64,000 nucleotides of DNA from an uncultured Prevotellaceae bacterium (GTDB taxonomy: Bacteria > Bacteroidota > Bacteroidia > Bacteroidales > Muribaculaceae): the NCBI GenBank assembly GCA_900318345.1, contig ONKD01000004.1:1-64000 (forward strand). The letters run 5' to 3'. Positions 59,679 through 64,000 of this stretch are shown here, piece after piece. The notes under the pieces were generated by a model that did not search any database, was not told the origin of the DNA, and worked only from the letters and a program-made list of their open reading frames with translations. The number at the start of each line of letters is the position of its first letter. Within the stretch, counting starts at the first letter, position 1. Made by a program: the position numbers and the translations under genes.

Positions 59679-62021
59679 ATGTTAAAAAAACACCTTGTTT
59701 TTGTGCTCCTTATGGTTATGGCGATTGCCAGTGCCAGTGCAGGCACATGGAAATTGCATAACTATTATGTGACGGGAAAAATCCAGAATGTCTATGACAT
59801 GGGTGACAAAGTGTATTACTTGAACAGTAATTCGCTCTATCAATTTGACAAAGCCTCTCATCAGACTATCGCGATGGGCCGTCAGAATTATCTCTCGGAC
59901 AATAATGTCAAGCAGATTTATTTTGACTCGGCTAACAGTTTGCTCTTTGTTACCTACTACAGCGGTAACCTGGACGTGATTGACAGCACTGGAAAGGTAA
60001 CCAACATCAGCGGTATCAAGGATGCCATTTTCCATGTTTATAACTATACAATGACCAATAACGTATTAGATAGTTATAACCAAAAATACATCTACGACAT
60101 CACCTTTGCCGATGGTATCGCCTATGCATCGACAGGCTTTGGCTACATCACCATCGATGAGTCAACACTCAGGATCGTCAGCCACAAGGTCATCAAGGTA
60201 ACTACCACCATCACGGTAAATTCAATCGCTAAACTCAGCGATGAAACGATGGTTATCTTGTCCAATGCTAATTGCTACTATGGTCCGGCTGGAGAAGAAG
60301 ACCCTATTAAGAATTACACTAAATACCAGGGTTCGTTCACCGAGGGCAAGATCTTCCCGATTGATGACCATTCAGCCTTTATCTTGGGAGCCTCGGCACT
60401 TTATCACTTTGACTTCTCAGGTGGCACCTTGACGCCCACGACTCTGGTGTCGGCCAAACCCACCTGCGTGCAGAGGACACCCAACGGCTTCATCGCCAAC
60501 TTTGAGGGTCAGAAGTATTACTACACGATTGACCCCACTGGTAAAGTTGCAACTAAGGCCTCTTCAGTCATCGGCTTTGCTAGCTCTTACCCAGCGGGAG
60601 ACGGCACTGTGTGGATTACCGATGGCGATGGCTTGCATGTGGAGAACAGCACAGATTTCTACAAATTGAACTCTTTGACCACCGACCAGCCTTACTGGCT
60701 CAAATACAACCCCTACATGGACTTGCTGTTTGTTAGTAACTCAGCCAAGAACATGTATACCGTGACTAATGAGCCTGCTAACGTCGTCAACATCTATGAC
60801 GGCAATGAGTGGTCGGATGTCTCTTATACCGCAGCTGGTTCCGGTTATCAGTTTGTATTCAATCCCCTGGATTCCACCACCTATGTCCGTGCAAGTTGGA
60901 GAAACGGTTTGCACAAGGTGACCAACAACGTGTTGAAGTTGACTTACAACAAGAACAACTCACCCATGGGCACCTATAAGCCCCAGCCCGCATTTGACAA
61001 TTATGGCAACCTATGGGTAGCGATGTCCTACGGCGCCTCGGCAAACCCCACCTCGGTATTGCCCAAGGATAAAGTAGCCAGGAACACAGTTGCCAAGACC
61101 GACTGGTTCACGCCCACCGGACTGCTTGCTGTGAATACCGGACAAATGCAGGGCTCAAAGTTTGTGATTTCCAAGCTGAACAACTACAAGATTTACACCG
61201 ATGGTAACTATTGTGATACTCAAATCCTAGGCCGCATCCTGTGTTGGGACAACTTCAATGAGGATCCCACCGTCGACAATTATCAGTTCACCTCGATCTC
61301 GCGCTTTGTTGACCAGTTTGGCAAAACCATTAAATGGACCTACCTCATCCACATGGAGGAAGATGCTGATGGACTCATCTGGGTAGGACATCAAGGTGGT
61401 CTGTTTGTATTCCATCCCGATGTGCTCTTTGATCCCGTTCCCACAGCCATTCGTCCCTTGATCACCAACTCGAGCGAGGGTGGTGGCTACTTGTGTGAAG
61501 GTTTCTATGTCTATGACATCGGCATTGACCGCTACAACAACAAGTGGATCGCCTCTGAGGACGGCTTGTACTTCGTTTCACCTGACGGCTCTACGGTATA
61601 TGAGCATTTCACCACCGAGAACAGCGATATCCCCAGCAACGTGGTTTACTCTGTTGAGTGTGACACCAAGCATGACCGCGTTTACATTGTTACCGAGAAT
61701 GGATTTGCCGAGTACATCAGCAACGGCGACGCCGCTGCACTCAATTTTGACAATGTGTATGCATTCCCCAGCCCTGTTGAGCCCGACTACACCGGCATGA
61801 TCAAGATCTCCAACCTGATGGAGAACTCCTATGTGACCATTACCGACAACAATGGCAACGTAGTGACCGAGCTGGGTCCTGTGATGGGCAGTGCCCTGTG
61901 GGACGGCAGCGGTGCTAACGGTGAGCGAGTAGCCACGGGCTTGTATAAGGTTTATGCTGCTCAAGGTGGCCAACCCACAACCACGGGTACTCCTCAAACA
62001 ACCATTATGATTATCAAATAA
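59679..62021 (+). CDS. PorZ-like beta-propeller protein with T9SS-type C-terminus (paralogue 1)
   Basis: 780 residues: signal peptide MLKKHLVFVLLMVMAIASASA, then GTWKLHNYYVTGKIQNVYDMGDKVYYLNSNSLY. This is the PorZ-type N-terminal propeller start, running through two seven-bladed-type propeller regions (DGTVWITDGDGLHV, PQPAFDNYGNLWVAM, EDADGLIWVGHQGGLFVFHPDVLF, IDRYNNKWIASEDGLYFVSPDG). A FlgD-Ig/type IX CTD-like end (NVYAFPSPVEPDYTGMIKISNLMENSYVTITDNNGNVV ... GERVATGLYKVYA) follows. PorZ is a cell-surface part of the T9SS attachment complex in Porphyromonas. Whether this protein plays that role or is only a similar secreted propeller is not certain. Confidence 0.8.
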   Translation: MLKKHLVFVLLMVMAIASASAGTWKLHNYYVTGKIQNVYDMGDKVYYLNSNSLYQFDKASHQTIAMGRQNYLSDNNVKQIYFDSANSLLFVTYYSGNLDVIDSTGKVTNISGIKDAIFHVYNYTMTNNVLDSYNQKYIYDITFADGIAYASTGFGYITIDESTLRIVSHKVIKVTTTITVNSIAKLSDETMVILSNANCYYGPAGEEDPIKNYTKYQGSFTEGKIFPIDDHSAFILGASALYHFDFSGGTLTPTTLVSAKPTCVQRTPNGFIANFEGQKYYYTIDPTGKVATKASSVIGFASSYPAGDGTVWITDGDGLHVENSTDFYKLNSLTTDQPYWLKYNPYMDLLFVSNSAKNMYTVTNEPANVVNIYDGNEWSDVSYTAAGSGYQFVFNPLDSTTYVRASWRNGLHKVTNNVLKLTYNKNNSPMGTYKPQPAFDNYGNLWVAMSYGASANPTSVLPKDKVARNTVAKTDWFTPTGLLAVNTGQMQGSKFVISKLNNYKIYTDGNYCDTQILGRILCWDNFNEDPTVDNYQFTSISRFVDQFGKTIKWTYLIHMEEDADGLIWVGHQGGLFVFHPDVLFDPVPTAIRPLITNSSEGGGYLCEGFYVYDIGIDRYNNKWIASEDGLYFVSPDGSTVYEHFTTENSDIPSNVVYSVECDTKHDRVYIVTENGFAEYISNGDAAALNFDNVYAFPSPVEPDYTGMIKISNLMENSYVTITDNNGNVVTELGPVMGSALWDGSGANGERVATGLYKVYAAQGGQPTTTGTPQTTIMIIK

Positions 62022-62045
62022 TTATCAGTTAATCTCATCGAGCGA

Positions 62046-62082
62046 TCAAGGGGGTGTGCACATGTGAAGCACACCCTCTTGA
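62046..62082 (+). terminator. Terminator after the first PorZ-like gene
   Basis: TCAAGGGGGTGTGC (62046-62059) pairs with GCACACCCTCTTGA (62069-62082) with one mismatch. Confidence 0.75.
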
Positions 62083-62143
62083 ATTATAAGACGGTCGAGA
62101 AACTTATTCACCTAAAAAGTCTGCTAAATTCGTTATTATTTTA

Positions 62144-62151
62144 TATCTTTG
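62144..62151 (+). promoter_or_regulatory. -7 box of the second PorZ-like gene
   Basis: TATCTTTG followed by a leader beginning AATCAGTGGGTTTT, like the first copy, and ending with the same TTTACTAGATATG start context. Leader about 85 nt. Confidence 0.6.
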
Positions 62152-62242
62152 GCAGTTGAATCAGTGGGTTTTAATTTCTACCATCATTTAAAATGCTGAT
62201 TTCTAACACATTAAAGTTGAATAATTGAATAATTTACTAGAT

Positions 62243-64000
62243 ATGTCAAAAAAACATCTTATCAGTTTGGCTTGCTTCATGTTGTCAATTGCCCTGTGTA
62301 ATGCCGGCACATGGAAGATCCATAACTACTACGTGACTTCAAAGATACAGAATGTCTATGACACTGGCAGCAAGGTGTACTACCTGAACAGTAACGCCTT
62401 ATTCCAGTTTGACAAAACGACACACGCCACAACGCCCTTGAGCAGCCAAAACCTGCTCTCGGACAATAAAATTGATCAGTTATACTATGATGCGGAGTAT
62501 GAGCTGCTGTTTGTCGCTTATGTCAATTCCAACATCGACGTGATTGACAGCAATGGCCATGTGACTAACATCAGTAATGTCAAGGATGCGCTTATCCATG
62601 TGTACAACTACACGCTCAACAAGGGCGAGCTCACTGGCTATTCCCAAAAAGCCATCAATGACATCACCTTTGCTGACGGTAAGGCGTATGTTTCTACCGG
62701 CTATGGTTATGTCACTATTGATGAGTCCACGCTGGACGTGGTGAGCGACAATGTGTTCAGCAATAACAACACCCACATCAATTCAGTGACAGTGTTAGGC
62801 GGTAACCTCATGGTCATCCTGACCAATAACACCTGCTACTATGGTGACGTTGGTGAGGCCAACCCGTTCAGCACCTTCAGGACGAGAAGCGGCTCATTCA
62901 CTGGCGGCAAACTCATCCCCATCAATAGCCATTCGGCCTTTGTGTTGGGTGCCAGCGCACTGTACAATTATGACTTCTCGGGTAATAGCGTCAGCGTCAC
63001 GACCCTGGTTTCGGCCAAGCCCACCAGTGTCCAGAAAACGCCGACCGGATTCATAGCCAACTTTGCTGGCCAGGCCTATTACTACACGATTGACGCGACG
63101 GGTAAGACCGCGACCAAGGCATCGTCGGTGGCTGGTTTCGCCACTTCAAACCCAATGGGTGATGGCACCGTTTGGATTAGCGACGCCAATGGGCTGCATG
63201 TGCAGAACAACACCACCTACTACAAGTTGAATGGCCTGAATACCGACCAGCCTTACTGGTTGAAGTATAACTCGGCAACTAATCAGCTCTATACTGGTGT
63301 CAGCGCTCGCAACGGCAACAACATCATCAACGACATGGCACCCAATGCCATCAACACCTATGATGGCTCGACATGGGTCACCCAGCCCAGTTACACATCA
63401 ACACCGGGTTATGAGTTTGTCATCAACCCGCTTGACTCCACCACCTACTTCCGCGCTAGTTGGGACCAGGGCATCCACAAGGTGACCAACAATGCGATGG
63501 TGCTCAACTACAATAGGAACAATTCGTTAGTAGGCACCTATAAGGCCCACCCGGCTTTTGATAAGTATGGCAACATGTGGGTGGTCAGCTCCTATGGCAA
63601 CGCCTCTTGCCCCGCAGCGGTGCTGCCCAAGGCCAAAGTCGCTAACAATACCGTATCCAAGACCGACTGGTTCCAACCCACTGGCCTGCTTGCATTGAAT
63701 ACCGGACAGATGCAGCGCTCTCGTTTCATTATTTCCAAGTTGAACAATGCTAAGATTTACTCAGAATGCGACTACAAGAGCAATAACATGACGGGACGCA
63801 TCATCTGCTGGGACAACTTCAACCAGGATCCCAAAGTAGATAACTACCAGTTTGTCAGCATCGCACACTTCACCGACCAAAACGAGACTCAAGTGGACTG
63901 GACTTACTTGTCCCACATGGAAGAAGATGCCGAAGGTCTCATCTGGGTTGGCCACAATGGAGGCCTGTTTGTATTCAACCCCAATGATGTGTTCCAGAAT
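62243..64000 (+). CDS. PorZ-like beta-propeller protein (paralogue 2), truncated by window end
   Basis: The frame is open from the ATG at 62243 to the window end, 586 codons. It starts MSKKHLISLACFMLSIALCNAGTWKIHNYYVTSKIQNVY and follows the first gene nearly blade by blade (SDANGLHVQNNTTYYKLNGL, STTYFRASWDQGIHKVTNNA, HPAFDKYGNMWVVSSYG, EDAEGLIWVGHNGGLFVFNPNDVF). The C-terminal part, where the type IX sorting end would be, is outside the window. The identical leader motif shows the duplication included the promoter. Confidence 0.8.
   Translation, partial: MSKKHLISLACFMLSIALCNAGTWKIHNYYVTSKIQNVYDTGSKVYYLNSNALFQFDKTTHATTPLSSQNLLSDNKIDQLYYDAEYELLFVAYVNSNIDVIDSNGHVTNISNVKDALIHVYNYTLNKGELTGYSQKAINDITFADGKAYVSTGYGYVTIDESTLDVVSDNVFSNNNTHINSVTVLGGNLMVILTNNTCYYGDVGEANPFSTFRTRSGSFTGGKLIPINSHSAFVLGASALYNYDFSGNSVSVTTLVSAKPTSVQKTPTGFIANFAGQAYYYTIDATGKTATKASSVAGFATSNPMGDGTVWISDANGLHVQNNTTYYKLNGLNTDQPYWLKYNSATNQLYTGVSARNGNNIINDMAPNAINTYDGSTWVTQPSYTSTPGYEFVINPLDSTTYFRASWDQGIHKVTNNAMVLNYNRNNSLVGTYKAHPAFDKYGNMWVVSSYGNASCPAAVLPKAKVANNTVSKTDWFQPTGLLALNTGQMQRSRFIISKLNNAKIYSECDYKSNNMTGRIICWDNFNQDPKVDNYQFVSIAHFTDQNETQVDWTYLSHMEEDAEGLIWVGHNGGLFVFNPNDVFQN

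Overview
The window looks like a chromosomal segment of a gut-type Bacteroidales bacterium (Muribaculaceae/Prevotella/Bacteroides-like; the genus is inference). The signs are Bacteroidetes-type promoters (TTTG about 20 bp before TAnnTTTG), type IX secretion (T9SS) C-terminal domains, BspA-type leucine-rich repeats, secreted proteins with dockerin repeats, and a MobV relaxase plus topoisomerase III of the kind carried by Bacteroides mobile elements. I saw no rRNA, tRNA or CRISPR array.

Regions. (1) 1-7.6 kb: tail of a small exported protein, then a polymorphic-toxin locus. It has a small YD-motif protein with a T9SS sorting tail (559-987), a 2025-residue SpvB/RHS protein with a variable C-terminus (1022-7099), and a three-helix membrane protein that is the likely immunity partner (7141-7560). 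(2) About 7.6-22.6 kb: an integrative mobilizable element lying against the 3' end of mnmE. Leftward genes from 14.6 to 8.2 kb encode a lipoprotein, unknown proteins, a winged-helix protein, a MobV relaxase, an OmpA-like protein and a SLOG-like protein. A rightward pair encodes a serine-recombinase-like protein lacking its catalytic residues and topoisomerase III (Exc-like). Leftward genes from 22.3 to 18.0 kb encode a multi-HTH protein, a tyrosine integrase, a membrane protein and an excisionase-like protein. (3) 22.6-30.5 kb, leftward chromosomal genes: mnmE, three paralogous DNA/RNA non-specific endonucleases, a YhcG/DUF1016 nuclease, a polyferredoxin membrane protein and a DUF6056-like membrane protein. 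(4) 30.6-38.5 kb, a rightward run: NamZ-type exo-muramidase, sodium:solute symporter, WYL regulator, two serine hydrolases and XerD, probably for recovery of peptidoglycan sugars, with the last four genes tightly packed. (5) 38.6-41.9 kb: two CotH-kinase proteins, each ending in a dockerin. (6) 42.2-50 kb: small housekeeping genes, including a fused D-lactate-dehydrogenase-like flavo/Fe-S protein, a DUF4143 ATPase, a thioesterase, a DNPH1-like N-hydrolase, TfoX-N, a thioredoxin and a DMT exporter. (7) 50.2-56.2 kb: a 1695-residue BspA/Big2/cohesin-like/dockerin surface protein and a small cohesin-like/Big2/dockerin protein. (8) 56.5-64 kb: AlkZ-related protein, small secreted protein, lysS, and two tandem PorZ-like beta-propeller proteins, the second cut by the window edge.

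Most notable: the YD+sorting-tail protein paired with an RHS toxin that has no sorting tail of its own; a serine recombinase stripped of its active site and coupled to topoisomerase III inside an mnmE-adjacent element; REP-like palindromes read in frame in two linkers of the lactate dehydrogenase; a run of four nuclease genes ending in mnmE; and dockerins and cohesin-like modules encoded within 20 kb of each other. All functions are inferred by reading the sequence; no database search was run.
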